From positions 1-64,000 of the forward strand of contig JAGBLN010000015.1 in NCBI GenBank assembly GCA_017635395.1: a DNA stretch of 64,000 bases, given 5' to 3'. Positions 18,166-28,900 of this stretch are shown piece by piece (position 1 is the stretch's first letter; every line of letters starts with the position of its first letter). Below the pieces are notes generated by a model. It was not told the origin of the DNA and did not search any database. It saw nothing but the letters and a program-made list of their open reading frames with translations. The translations under genes and the position numbers were made by a program. The DNA comes from Lachnospiraceae bacterium. GTDB lineage: Bacteria; Bacillota; Clostridia; Lachnospirales; Lachnospiraceae.

Positions 18166-18926
18166 ACAGACGGTTAGCTTCCTATGCGGATAAGAATTAT
18201 ATACTGTCGGATTCGCTGGCCAAAGCTGCACTTCTGAATTTTCTCTGCGTTCTGGTGGGGGCGGGAGTTCGTTTTATATTCCGACATGCCGAGGAGTTGA
18301 ATCCTGACATGCAGGATATGAATTTTACCCTGCTGGGTATGGCTATTGCCATTGTACGCGTGATGCTGACGGCGGTAATTTTTTTGATGGCAAACAGGCG
18401 CATCAAGGCTGTAATTGCTAATGAAGGCTTTGCCGATCCTGACAAACTGAAAGAGGAAATGAACCCTGCCGGTTCCACACTGCTTGCGGCATATTCCACC
18501 AGAAAAATGTTACAGGTGTGGGGAGTGATTTTGGTTGCCGCGAACCTTCTGCAGGAATTCTGCAGCCGTATGTACCAGAATGTTATGGACCAGCTGCAGA
18601 GCTATTATTTCGGTGAAAGCATGGTTTCCAACGAGGCAGTGTCAGTCTACAACAGTACCCATGGCTTTAAGTATATAGGCATGATCACGGCACTTATAAT
18701 CGGTTTTTTCGTGACAGGGGTTTTTCTGAATGACAGGAAACTTATGGTGCTTTCGGCGCTTATGATGATTGCCTTTGCCTTAGCATTCGGTATGTTCCAG
18801 ATGTTTACCTTAAAGTTTGCAGATAGATCCATAGGCATAGTATGGACCGGCGTTATCTATCATCTGACCAATACAGTGGTTTTGTTCATTTTCTCTCAAT
18901 ATACCCGTAAAAAACATCACTGCTGA
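18162..18926 (+). CDS. Multi-pass membrane protein, unknown
   Basis: This 254-residue protein has about seven hydrophobic segments and short loops; it starts in the stop codon of the upstream gene. The segments lie near residues 20-42, 55-80, 115-135, 165-190, 195-215, 217-235 and 235-250. A loop of about 45 residues between the third and fourth segments carries aromatic residues. It closes the four-gene operon that starts at 15335. No family recognised. Confidence 0.55.
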   Translation: MNRRLASYADKNYILSDSLAKAALLNFLCVLVGAGVRFIFRHAEELNPDMQDMNFTLLGMAIAIVRVMLTAVIFLMANRRIKAVIANEGFADPDKLKEEMNPAGSTLLAAYSTRKMLQVWGVILVAANLLQEFCSRMYQNVMDQLQSYYFGESMVSNEAVSVYNSTHGFKYIGMITALIIGFFVTGVFLNDRKLMVLSALMMIAFALAFGMFQMFTLKFADRSIGIVWTGVIYHLTNTVVLFIFSQYTRKKHHC

Positions 18927-18965
18927 AAATTCATCAACTATTCTGCTTTATCCGTAAATCCTTTG

Positions 18966-18994
18966 TTTCAAAGAATGCCATACTCTGATATACT
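18966..18994 (+). promoter_or_regulatory. Promoter of the GH5 gene
   Basis: TTTCAA (18966-18971), 17 bp, TATACT (18989-18994), with an extended -10 TG at 18986-18987. It lies 90 bases before the GH5 start. Confidence 0.6.
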
Positions 18995-19084
18995 ATAGAG
19001 TGGGTGCAGTTGCTATAAAGGCACATGCTGTCATGGCACTGCCGGGCACATAATTTTGCTTGACCAACGACAGGAGGGTTACAC

Positions 19085-20122
19085 ATGAGACAGCTTGACG
19101 GATTTTTAAAGGGCGTAAATTTAGGCGGATGGATATCCCAGTATGCTAAGTACGACAAGGAGCACTTTGATACCTTCATTACGGAAGCGGATATACAGAA
19201 TATCGCATCCATAGGCTTCGATCATGTGAGAGTGCCTGTAGATTATATAGTTCTTGAGGATGAGGACGGAAACGAGAGAGAAGACGGCTTCATCTATCTT
19301 GATAACTGCCGTAAGTGGTGTGAAAAGCATGGTCTTAACATGCTGATCGACCTGCATGAGTGCTACGGTTATTCTTTCGATCCCCTTAAGAAGGACATGG
19401 ACAGGGAAAGGTTTTTCTATGATGCAGAAATGCAGGCAAGATTCCTTAAACTGTGGAGAAAGATCGCAGATAGATTCAAGGATTATCCTGACCAGGTGGC
19501 ATTTGAGCCCCTTAACGAGGTGGTCCTGATCGATGTGGCGGATGCATGGAATAAAGTTGCAGCTGATTTTATTAAGACTGTCCGTGAGATCTGTCCCAAC
19601 CATATACTGATAATCGGCGGCGTGTGCTACGCCAATGTGACTACGGTGCCTCTTTTAGATCTCCCTATGGATGATAAGATCGTATATAACTTCCACTGCT
19701 ATGAGCCTATGATCTTTACACATCAGGCGGCATACTGGGTAGACGGCATGCCTTCTGATTTCCATATAGGATATCCCAAGACTCTGGAAGAGTATAGAAA
19801 GGCTGGCGAGATGCTTCCGCCTGACCTTGCAGGTGCTGTGTACAGAGAAGGCATCAGTGAGATAGGCGAGGGATTCTTTGAAGATATCTTCAGACCCGCT
19901 ATCGAAAAGGCAGAGAAGGACAATGCCTGCCTGTACTGCGGTGAGTACGGTGTTATAGACCAGGCCGATCCTGAGGACAGACTCCGCTGGATGAGGGATA
20001 TACACAATGTATTCCACCGTCACGGCATAGGCTATGCACTCTGGAACTATAAGGAAAAAGATTTCGGTCTGGTGGATAAGAGTTTTGAGACCATTAGGGA
20101 ACGCTTTATGGAGATCGTGTGA
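19085..20122 (+). CDS. Cytoplasmic glycoside hydrolase family 5 (endoglucanase-like)
   Basis: This 345-residue (beta/alpha)8-barrel glycosidase has no signal peptide, so it probably acts inside the cell on imported oligosaccharides. GH5 signs: GVNLGGWI near the start, FDHVRVPVDY, the general acid/base in FEPLNE (Glu145), the HCYEP motif after strand 6, and the nucleophile in CGEYG (Glu287). The substrate (cello- or manno-oligosaccharide, glucan) cannot be told. ATG 19085 follows ACAGGAGGG. It has its own promoter, and the Memo-AMMECR1 gene follows after 34 bp. Confidence 0.93.
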   Translation: MRQLDGFLKGVNLGGWISQYAKYDKEHFDTFITEADIQNIASIGFDHVRVPVDYIVLEDEDGNEREDGFIYLDNCRKWCEKHGLNMLIDLHECYGYSFDPLKKDMDRERFFYDAEMQARFLKLWRKIADRFKDYPDQVAFEPLNEVVLIDVADAWNKVAADFIKTVREICPNHILIIGGVCYANVTTVPLLDLPMDDKIVYNFHCYEPMIFTHQAAYWVDGMPSDFHIGYPKTLEEYRKAGEMLPPDLAGAVYREGISEIGEGFFEDIFRPAIEKAEKDNACLYCGEYGVIDQADPEDRLRWMRDIHNVFHRHGIGYALWNYKEKDFGLVDKSFETIRERFMEIV

Positions 20123-20156
20123 GTTACGTCTTCGGGCGTGAAGCAGGGAGGTCTGT

Positions 20157-21608
20157 ATGATAGCAGGCTTTATGGTTCCCCATCCCCCACTGATAGTTCC
20201 GGAAGTAGGGCGGGGTGACGAAAGTGTTATAGAAGAAACTACTAAGGCATACGAGCGTGTGGCTGACATGATAGCTGAGATAAAGCCTGACACGGTCATA
20301 ATCTCATCGCCGCACAGCATAATGTATGCGGATTATTTTCATATTTCTCCCGGCAGCGGTGCCGAAGGGACTTTTGGCAGGTTCGGTGCCCGTGAAGTGG
20401 AGATGAGCGTGGAGTACGACAGGGAGCTGGTGCAGCAGATAGCCGAAAGGGCAAAGGCTGCAGGTCTTCCTGCCGGTACCTCCGGCGAGCGTGATCCGTC
20501 CCTGGATCACGGTACCATGGTTCCCCTTTATTTTATCTTAAGGAAATATTCTGACTTTAAGCTGGTACGGATAGGACTTTCGGGCCTTTCTTTGGCTGAC
20601 CATTACAGGCTGGGTATGGAGATATCAGCGGCTGTAGAAAGCCTGGGGAGGCGTGCAGTGTATGTAGCCAGCGGAGATCTTTCCCATAAGCTTAAGTCCC
20701 ATGGACCCTATGGTTTTGCTCCTGAGGGTCCTGAGTATGATGAGCGTATTATGGATGTAATGGGATCGTCTGAATTCGACAGGCTCTTTGATTTTAACGA
20801 AGATTTTCTTGATAAGGCAGCAGAGTGCGGACACAGGTCATTTGTTATGATGGCAGGTGCCTTTGACAGGACTGAAGTATCCGTCACGCGGCTTTCACAT
20901 CAGGATGTAACAGGGGTAGGCTACGGCATATGCACATATGAAACAGTGACGGACAGTGAAGGTAAGCCTGTGAGAACTGACGATAGGGCTTTCCTGGATA
21001 AATGGGAGAGGCGTGAGATGGAAGAACTTAATCAAAAAAAAGACAGTGAAGACGCATATGTCCGACTGGCCAGGCTTTCCCTGGAAAGCTACATTAAAAA
21101 CGGAAGTCCCATCAAATGGGAGTCCGAGGGCATTAGTGTGCTTGATAAGGAACCGTCTCCGGAAAAAAGGACCGAGGCTGAAAATGGACTTACGAAGCGC
21201 AGGGCTGGAGCCTTTGTTTCCATACATAAGAACGGAAGGCTTAGAGGATGTATAGGGACGATAGGTCCTGTGGAGGATAAGCTGGCTGACGAGATAATAG
21301 CCAATGCCATAAGCGCATCCACAAGGGATCCTCGGTTTCCTGCTATCACCGAGGATGAACTCCCTCAGCTTGAGATAAATGTTGACGTCCTGTCCGAGGC
21401 AGAACCCATAGCTTCAAAAGATGAACTGGATGTAAAGAGATACGGAGTCATAGTAACTAAGGATTTTCGCAGGGGACTCCTTTTGCCGGATTTAGACGGC
21501 GTAGACACTGTAGATGATCAGGTTTCCATTGCCTGCCGTAAGGCGGGGATATCACCGGATGAGGACGGTATTTCTCTTGAACGGTTTGAAGTGGTGAGAC
21601 ATATTTAG
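20157..21608 (+). CDS. Fused Memo (LigB-like) and AMMECR1 protein, AmmeMemoRadiSam B+A
   Basis: This 483-residue protein joins two families. Residues 1 to about 265 are Memo-like (extradiol dioxygenase fold; MVPHPPLIVPEVG, ISSPHS, VYVASGDLSHKL). Residues about 295-483 are AMMECR1-like (GAFVSIHKNGRLRGCIGTIGP, NAISASTRDPRFP, GLLLPDLDGVDTVDDQ). These are the B and A parts of the AmmeMemoRadiSam system, normally encoded with a radical SAM enzyme. No radical SAM gene is next to it here; the adjoining gene is convergent. The biochemical role of the system is unsettled. The start has GGGAGG upstream, and a bidirectional terminator follows. Confidence 0.92.
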   Translation: MIAGFMVPHPPLIVPEVGRGDESVIEETTKAYERVADMIAEIKPDTVIISSPHSIMYADYFHISPGSGAEGTFGRFGAREVEMSVEYDRELVQQIAERAKAAGLPAGTSGERDPSLDHGTMVPLYFILRKYSDFKLVRIGLSGLSLADHYRLGMEISAAVESLGRRAVYVASGDLSHKLKSHGPYGFAPEGPEYDERIMDVMGSSEFDRLFDFNEDFLDKAAECGHRSFVMMAGAFDRTEVSVTRLSHQDVTGVGYGICTYETVTDSEGKPVRTDDRAFLDKWERREMEELNQKKDSEDAYVRLARLSLESYIKNGSPIKWESEGISVLDKEPSPEKRTEAENGLTKRRAGAFVSIHKNGRLRGCIGTIGPVEDKLADEIIANAISASTRDPRFPAITEDELPQLEINVDVLSEAEPIASKDELDVKRYGVIVTKDFRRGLLLPDLDGVDTVDDQVSIACRKAGISPDEDGISLERFEVVRHI

Positions 21609-21617
21609 AAACTATAT

Positions 21618-21660
21618 AAAAAGCTCCGCCGGCAGGAGTGATGTCGAGGGAGCTTTTTTA
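21618..21660. terminator. Bidirectional terminator between convergent genes
   Basis: AAAAAGCTCC (21618-21627) pairs with GGAGCTTTTT (21649-21658), giving a T-run on either strand, between the fused Memo-AMMECR1 gene and the TIR gene. Confidence 0.8.
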
Positions 21661-21664
21661 TTGT

Positions 21665-24181
21665 TTATTCTTCTGTTTTATCCGGTTCCAGATACTCTTC
21701 GGCTTTCTCTAAAAGATCCTTTGTGGTATATACAGGCACTACATCAAATTCATCGCCTGCCTTGTATCCCATATACACCTTATCGTCCCTGACGACTATG
21801 AGTTTGAATATGACCGAAATTATATTCCCCTCAGGGCTTATACCGTAGCCGTAATTCTCGGAAGACCAGTAAGTGTTTCCTTCAGAATCAATGCCGCAAT
21901 AGTAATATACATATTCATAATCAGAATAACCCTTGTAATCGGCTATTACGGACATGTCTGAAGTCTGGTATATTATCGTGTGGGTGTCACCATATGCCAC
22001 GCTTAGCAGACTCTTGTCATCGTTATATACAAGGCCCATGACAAATTCCGCATTTTCAAGGCCGAGTTCTTTTGCTTTTTCTTTAGCACTGTCGGCGTAG
22101 TAGCTTTCACAATCGTAAGCCTCATATTTGTCAACCGTTGTTTTGTCTTTGCTGCTCATGGTCTTATATATTATGGCCTCGTTTGTGTTCTTGTTGTGCA
22201 TCAGGAACCCGTTATATATGTTGGCGACCATGTCTACTCTTTCCAGATTGCAATGCAGGTATCCCGAGGAACCGAAGGTGGTGTGTTTGTAGAGATTGGT
22301 GACTTCATAGGACTGTGTCATGAATACAACAAAATCTGCAGATGCTTCCGACCAGAGGATACCTTCGTTGCAGTAATCTGACAGCCGATTCTCTCCAGTT
22401 TTCATGTCGTACTCCGCAACTCCGAATTGACCGACTTCCACCAGAAATTCGCCGTCGGATTCTTCTATAGTGTAGAGGTTTACCCCGTAGACATACCTGT
22501 CTTTGATATTAAGGAAATTTGCGCCTGAATTAATATCGTAGCCGTCAATCCTGGAATATGCACCTTCAAGGAAATTGTCCGCATTGACATCTTCCCAATA
22601 AAGAATGTAAAGCTTGCCGTCGTATACAACGGAATCCTTGTAGGTGCCGCCGTCAATGCTTTTTGAAAAAACAAGATTTCCGGAATCGTCTATGACATTG
22701 ACTATGTTCTCGTCAATATTGCCCGTTTCGAAAACTACCATATTGTCACTGACGCATTTTACCGTGCCAAAGGTGATGACATCGTCATATTTGTATTCAT
22801 CTATGAGTTCGCCGGTTTCTGTATTCAGCAGATAGAGAGTCTTTCCTCTGGTAGCATATAGTATACCGGTATCCTGATCAAATAAAAGGGATGTGAATGA
22901 ATTAAAATAGAATTCGTCAGGTTTAAAATAGGTATTGGTGGTGCCGGTGCCAAGATCTGCGCACATCAGGATCTGGGCATCTATATAAACAAAATGCCGT
23001 TCATCAATAAATGTTGTCTCATACTTGGAAAGTGTCGCATCTGAAAGGGTCAGGGCTTTGCAGACTTCCTTGCCGGTTTTCATAGACCAGAAGCTGAGTG
23101 TTCCGGAGGCATCATAGATCGCAGCTACCTCCCCGGAGGGAGATTCAACCATAAATTCAACATTTGATCTGAGCTCTATTGTGGTAGCCGGTTTTATGGA
23201 TGTACCGAAGTCGTAAGGGTCAAGAGCCTGTGTAAGAGCAAGTCTTGCCTCATCGCTATAGGGCATAGCATTGCCGTCATATTCCGTAAGGGCCCAGTAT
23301 GCATTCTGTATCGCGCCGAGTCGGTCATCCTCCTCCAGGCAGTTTAGGGAATTCTGCGCAAGCGATGCGGACTGATATTCCAGGAGCTTGTCATTTTTTT
23401 CGGAAAGCGTTACGGACTGCAGACGCAATTGGTTGGCCTGCTGCTGTATTTCTACAGACTGAGCCTGAATCTCATCCTTTTGTTTTTTAAAGGTAACGGC
23501 GGAATAGGTACTGAGTCCTGCAAATAGCAGGCATACAGCAGCAACGACGCTTATCAGTGTTATCAGTTTTCTTGTCTGCTGCTCCCGGTGGCGCTGTTTC
23601 AGTTCATCATAGTTTAAGCCGTACATTGCGGCAATGAGCCTGATTTTCTCGATGTTCAGGGCCTTTAGCCTTGCCTTGTCGTTGTCTGCCCTTACGTCGG
23701 CGGCTAATGGCTCAATATTTTCCTTTATGGTTGTCTTCTTACCATCTTTATCGGTTATCTCTTTTTCCCTGGTAAGGAGCTCTTCGGGGAATGCGTCTCC
23801 CGGCTCGCCCTCAACGAGAACAGCCAGCACCCTGTCAACACCGTGCATGGAGATAAATGTCTCTATCTCTTTGCGGCACCACTGGGATTCACGGAGTCTC
23901 GGAGAGCAGATAACGATCAGGTAATCGGAGTTTTTAAGTGCTTCAACTATCTGGTCTTCTAAACTGCTGGAAAGAGGGAGTTCCTCTTCGTCACGAAAAA
24001 CCCGGCTTATATCGGTCTTAGCTTCAGGATTTTTTTTCTTCAGCTGTGCTTCAATATTTTTGGGGAGTTTGAAATTCTCCAGCTCTTTATGCAGTTTTTC
24101 TGCTACAAATCTGTCAGGATCTACATGTCTGTATGATATAAAGGCATCATAATGGAATTCTTTTGTATTCTCAGTGCTCAT
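21665..24181 (-). CDS. TIR domain - transmembrane - beta-propeller protein
   Basis: This 838-residue protein begins with a TIR domain (residues 8 to about 165: YDAFISYRHVD, RVFRDEEELP, SDYLIVICSPRL, SQWCRKE). The glutamate in WCRKE (Glu105) is at the place of the catalytic Glu of NAD-cleaving TIR domains, so NADase activity is possible. One helix (about 205-230) crosses the membrane, then a Gln-rich coiled coil (232-270), then about 550 residues of repeated beta-strand motifs resembling a WD40/PQQ-like propeller, probably outside the cell. Thus an outside sensor may control an inside TIR. It lies 24 bp after the DHH gene on the same strand, with GAGGGAA before ATG. Confidence 0.85.
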   Translation of the reverse strand: MSTENTKEFHYDAFISYRHVDPDRFVAEKLHKELENFKLPKNIEAQLKKKNPEAKTDISRVFRDEEELPLSSSLEDQIVEALKNSDYLIVICSPRLRESQWCRKEIETFISMHGVDRVLAVLVEGEPGDAFPEELLTREKEITDKDGKKTTIKENIEPLAADVRADNDKARLKALNIEKIRLIAAMYGLNYDELKQRHREQQTRKLITLISVVAAVCLLFAGLSTYSAVTFKKQKDEIQAQSVEIQQQANQLRLQSVTLSEKNDKLLEYQSASLAQNSLNCLEEDDRLGAIQNAYWALTEYDGNAMPYSDEARLALTQALDPYDFGTSIKPATTIELRSNVEFMVESPSGEVAAIYDASGTLSFWSMKTGKEVCKALTLSDATLSKYETTFIDERHFVYIDAQILMCADLGTGTTNTYFKPDEFYFNSFTSLLFDQDTGILYATRGKTLYLLNTETGELIDEYKYDDVITFGTVKCVSDNMVVFETGNIDENIVNVIDDSGNLVFSKSIDGGTYKDSVVYDGKLYILYWEDVNADNFLEGAYSRIDGYDINSGANFLNIKDRYVYGVNLYTIEESDGEFLVEVGQFGVAEYDMKTGENRLSDYCNEGILWSEASADFVVFMTQSYEVTNLYKHTTFGSSGYLHCNLERVDMVANIYNGFLMHNKNTNEAIIYKTMSSKDKTTVDKYEAYDCESYYADSAKEKAKELGLENAEFVMGLVYNDDKSLLSVAYGDTHTIIYQTSDMSVIADYKGYSDYEYVYYYCGIDSEGNTYWSSENYGYGISPEGNIISVIFKLIVVRDDKVYMGYKAGDEFDVVPVYTTKDLLEKAEEYLEPDKTEE

Positions 24182-24205
24182 TTTTCAAATTCCCTCTTTT
24201 AAAAT

Positions 24206-25729
24206 TCAGACTTCCTCATAGGTCATTCCGAAGATCTTTTTTTCGATTACATAGATATCATGGAGATCGTCGCATCTTACTGCAAGATAGTCTCCCGGCT
24301 TGCCTAACATATATTTTTCTTTGTCCCATGCGGTGAAGACTTTTACATACCTGTCAAGCGGGCATGCAAAGATCTTTACCTCGCCCTTGGGAACGCAGAC
24401 ACTTGCATACCTTGTGATCAGCTCGTTCTGTCCTGTCAATCTGTTTTTTATCGTGGGTATATAGCTGCTTTCAAGAACGAATTTATCGTAATCATAGGCT
24501 TCTTCTAAAGGTTGGTTGGACTTTTTGAATTTTTCCAGTTTGTTGGGATATACTTCACCTTTGACGCCTATCATGATGATGAGATCTTTTTCTACTGTGA
24601 GGTCCATATCGCCCTCAAGGGATCTTACGGTAATAGGTGTTCCGATGGGGAGCATATCCTTAGCCTTTACGTAACCTATGGGGAGTTTTTTCTTAACATA
24701 GGTTTCCATGATTTCTATATCGATGTCATAGTCAGCAGCATAAATCACCTCAAACATCTCGTAGTATTTCTGCATACGGTTGCTTAAGTATATTTCAGGA
24801 CTGATGGCATCGAAATTATCACGGAAAAGTTTTTCGGAAATGAAACCGCCGGCTTTTTCATAATGGCCACCGCCGGAACCTATTCCTTCTGTCAGGAAAG
24901 CAGCAAGCTCACTGGCATTAACTTCCTTCACGCAGCTTCTGACTGACAGTTTATATCCGTCTCCGTTCTGGCAGAAGACGACACAGGTCTTTATCCGGTC
25001 AACCTGCAGGAGAAAGTCGCTTATGAGTCCTAAGATGTTAGGATCGCAGGGCTGTGACTTGACAACGGCAAAGCCGTAATCCTCGTTAAATGAATACCTG
25101 AGCATTGCCACTCCGGCTATCTCAAGTTCGTTAAGCGAAATGTTTGTGTTCTTAAGGGTGTTGATAAGTGCGGCGTCATGGGGAACCTCATCAGCCATGT
25201 CCCTGTCTACCGGGTTGGACAGCTCGGAGAGCTGGTTTGTATCTGTGTAAAGACCGTAGTAAAGGGCGGTTCCTATGCCGGCATCATCGGTTATCTCAAA
25301 GCCTGCTTCCTTGAGCATGCCGTAAACTATGGTGGAACAGCTGCCCATGCCGGGGATGATGGTGTTGAGTGGCATGTCGTCTATCTCAATCTGGTGATGG
25401 TCTATGATGGCTACGTTATCGGCATCAAAATGCGTCACATTGCCGGCACCGTACTGGCAGTCGGCCGTGATCCACAGTCCCTTTTTCCAGTCATCTTCTA
25501 TGGGAGTTCCTTTTTCAACATATTCCAAGGGGATTTTGAAGGTCTCTATGAGAAGCCGGAGATTTGCCTTTGTTATCTCGTTAGGTCCGCTATAGATCAG
25601 ACGGACATTCTTGTCCTTGCTTTTGTAATACATGTAAATGGCATAACCGGACGCGATGGTGTCTGCATCGGGATTGTCGTGGCATTGGATGGTGATATAT
25701 TTAAACGGCAACAGATCTGCTAATCTCAT
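24206..25729 (-). CDS. DHH-family phosphoesterase with C-terminal PGDY-motif domain
   Basis: I start this at 25729, ten bases after GGGGGAGG on the minus strand, giving 507 residues. DHH motifs: HDNPDADT (17-24), the DHH triad IIDHHQ (110-112) and the DHHA1 glycine motif GSGGGHYEKAGG (284-295). These define NrnA/RecJ-like phosphoesterases, which cleave short RNA, pAp or cyclic-dinucleotide products using metal ions. NrnA itself is about 320 residues. Here some 160 more residues follow, ending with GKPGDYLAVRCDD (PGDY at 478-481), which resembles the PGDYG-type domain. This fusion is unusual. The TIR gene is immediately downstream in the same unit. Confidence 0.88.
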   Translation of the reverse strand: MRLADLLPFKYITIQCHDNPDADTIASGYAIYMYYKSKDKNVRLIYSGPNEITKANLRLLIETFKIPLEYVEKGTPIEDDWKKGLWITADCQYGAGNVTHFDADNVAIIDHHQIEIDDMPLNTIIPGMGSCSTIVYGMLKEAGFEITDDAGIGTALYYGLYTDTNQLSELSNPVDRDMADEVPHDAALINTLKNTNISLNELEIAGVAMLRYSFNEDYGFAVVKSQPCDPNILGLISDFLLQVDRIKTCVVFCQNGDGYKLSVRSCVKEVNASELAAFLTEGIGSGGGHYEKAGGFISEKLFRDNFDAISPEIYLSNRMQKYYEMFEVIYAADYDIDIEIMETYVKKKLPIGYVKAKDMLPIGTPITVRSLEGDMDLTVEKDLIIMIGVKGEVYPNKLEKFKKSNQPLEEAYDYDKFVLESSYIPTIKNRLTGQNELITRYASVCVPKGEVKIFACPLDRYVKVFTAWDKEKYMLGKPGDYLAVRCDDLHDIYVIEKKIFGMTYEEV

Positions 25730-25863
25730 ACTATACTTTCCTCCCCCTGTAGTCTTGATTTTTGTTTTAAATGACACTAAATCATACTCATTAATTTTAT
25801 CATGAGAAGTGCAAATATTCCACTATGGATAACTACAGTTTTTCAGTAGTTTGGGGGGAAATA

Positions 25864-25872
25864 TGGTACAAT
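25864..25872 (+). promoter_or_regulatory. Extended -10 of the GH9 promoter
   Basis: TG-G-TACAAT at 25864-25872, about 28 bases before the GH9 start; the -35 region is poor. It lies in the divergent gap between the DHH and GH9 genes. Confidence 0.5.
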
Positions 25873-25900
25873 AATTTAAATTATCCCCACGGAGGAACAT

Positions 25901-28900
25901 ATGAGAAATAAAAAGTTCATTGGAAAGTTTTTAAGTATATTCATGACTGCGGTAATGACAGCCGGAGCAGTTGCAGGCGGAGTGGGTACAGGACTTTACA
26001 GACCTGTATATGTCCATGCCGGAGAGCAGCTGGGAGAGACAGATTTTGATGACGGAAAGGGCCTTCCCTGGCATATAGTTGAATCTGCTACCGGTGAGAT
26101 GGACTTTGAGATAGAGGACGGTGTATACAGGATCACCATCATAAATCCCGGCGGAGCTTCGAACGGCGGCGAGGACAGGTGGGACTGCCAGTTCAGGCAT
26201 AGGGGACTTACCATAAAGGCAGGCCATACATATAAGGTTCATTATGAGATAAAAGCGTCAAATGCCGGAAAATACTACACAAAGATCGGCAATCTGGCCG
26301 GTGATGTGGAAATATGGCACAACATGAGCAATGGCTCAGACTTAGGCAGCACCTGGGATCCCATTCCCTATGATACGGCAGGGCAGTGGAAAGTGGTGGA
26401 GCTGGAATTCACGGCAGGTCAGGATATGGAAGTGGCAGAGTGGGCTTTCCATTTAGGAGGAGACGGCCAGTATACCAGCGGTGTATGTTTCCCGGCAGGA
26501 ACCGTGATAGAGTTTGACAACATGTCTCTTTATGATGAGACCTCTGATGAGAACGACTATATTGAGGAAACACCCTGGGTAAGGTCAGACATACTTACGA
26601 ACCAGGTCACATATTTTACAGGAATGGATAAGAAGGCAACTCTTCTCAGTGCATCAAAGAGTGCCGTTAAGTTTTCTGTAGTTGATTCAGACGGAAAGGA
26701 AGTCTGGAGCGGAAAGTCGGTTCCCATGGGACATGACGAGGATTCAAATGATGATGTCCATCTGCTGGATTTTTCTGACTTCAATGAAAAGGGAAGATTT
26801 ACCTTAAAAACCGATGACGGTGCGGTGTCAAGGGAGTTTGCCATAGGCGACAGCGACACATATTCCGCACTGCTTTACGATTCCCTGAATTATTTTTATC
26901 AGAACAGGTCAGGCATAGCCATAGAGAGCCAGTATATTACATCCGGTGATGCCAACGGTCTTGCAAGGGCTGCGGGACATCCTTCGGATAATGCACAGAT
27001 ACGTACAAGCTTTACGGATACTGCTACTTCCGGCAGCCAGGATGTGACAGGAGGCTGGTATGATGCGGGAGACCACGGAAAGTATGTGGTAAACGGAGGC
27101 ATATCCTTATGGGTACTTCAGAATCAGTATGAAACAGCGGTGAATACCGGAATGGAGGCTGCCTATGCCGACGGAACCATGAACATCCCCGAGAATAATA
27201 ATACTTATCCCGATCTTCTGGATGAGGCAAGGTGGGAAATGGACTGGCTGCAGACCATGATCGTGCAGGACGGCGAATATAAGGACATGGTCTACCATAA
27301 GGTACATGACGATAAGTGGACCGGACTTGGAATCGCACCTGCTGATGACACAAAGGAAAGGGTAATTTTTCCTCCTACTACGGCGGCTACCCTGAATGTG
27401 GCGGCATGTGCGGCGCAGGCAGGACGGCTTTGGAAGGGAATAGATGATGCGTATGCACAGCAGTGCATTGATGTGGCAGAGCGTACTTATGCTGCGGCAA
27501 AGGCACATCCTGACATGTACGCCCCTATAGGAAATCTTGACGGCGGCGGTGCTTACGGTGATGATGAGGTTTCGGATGAGTTCTACTGGGCGGCTGCAGA
27601 GCTTTATATCACTACCGGTGACAGTGCTTACTATGATGATATGAAGGCATCAAAGTTTTTTCTGGATCTTCCTACCGCCATGGGCGGCGGTGAGAGCGTA
27701 GATACCTATGGCAGCTTTGACTGGGGACACACGGCAGCCCTTGGCACGCTGTCTGTAGTACTTAATAAGGATGCTGTTTCTTCCGCTGATTTTGACAAGG
27801 CAAAGGCAGCAGTACTTAAAGCAGCAGATACCTATTGTGCAAAAGAAGATGAGCAGGGATACGGTCTGCCCTATGCACAGAGTACCCTTTCCAATACCGA
27901 CAGCAGCAAGGGCTATATCTGGGGATCAAACTCCGTAGTTGCTGATAATGCGATAGTAATCTCGTATGCTTATATTCTTTCCGAAGATGCCAAGTACTTA
28001 AACGGTGCTATATCCGCTATGGATTATCTTCTGGGAAGGAATGCAAATGATTATTCATATGTGACTGGGTACGGCACTCATACCGCAATGTACCCCCATC
28101 ACAGGTACTGGGCGCATCTGATAGACGAGAGTTTTCCTCTTGCACCTAACGGTGTGCTCGTGGGCGGACCCAACTGTGGCATGGAAGATCCCTGGGTAAG
28201 GGGATCAGGCTGGAAAAAGGGTACCATCCCTGCGGCAAAATGCTACATGGACCACATTGAGGCATATTCTACAAATGAATGTACCATAAACTGGAACGCG
28301 CCTCTTGCATGGCTGACCGGTTTCGTAACTGGCAATACCGATGACGGCATCATCCTGGGGGCAGTAAACTTAAGCCCTGCGGCTGATCCCTCTTCTGTAA
28401 ATAAGGAAAATGCGGCAGCCGGCCAGAATGCTGATATGGGTTCCGTAGCTGCGGACAACGGAAACGGTAATGCATCATCCGATAGCGGAAACGGAACTGA
28501 CGGCGGCAGTACTAAAGAAAAGAACGGCATGCCATCCTGGCTGATCGTATTGATAATAATGGCCGTGGTGGCTGTGCTTATATCAATAGAAATCTTTGTA
28601 TATAAACTTATTCAGGTAAAGAAGGGGCAGAACTATGTGACTCTGACTGAAAAGGAGAAGGAAAAAGCTGCACAGGTTAGAAATGACACCCACCAAAATG
28701 GTGGTGATGAGCCGCTGCCTGTAGAGGAACCTCGGGGTGATGATGGACTGGCAGACCTTCCACCCTTTACTTTGTCTATGGATACAGTAGAAGAAACTCA
28801 GGTTCAGGAGTTACAGCCGGTTTATGAACAGCCTCAGTCTGTAAAACAGGAGACACCCGTATCTGCTATGCAGCCTGAAAGCGCGCAGGTACAGACACCC

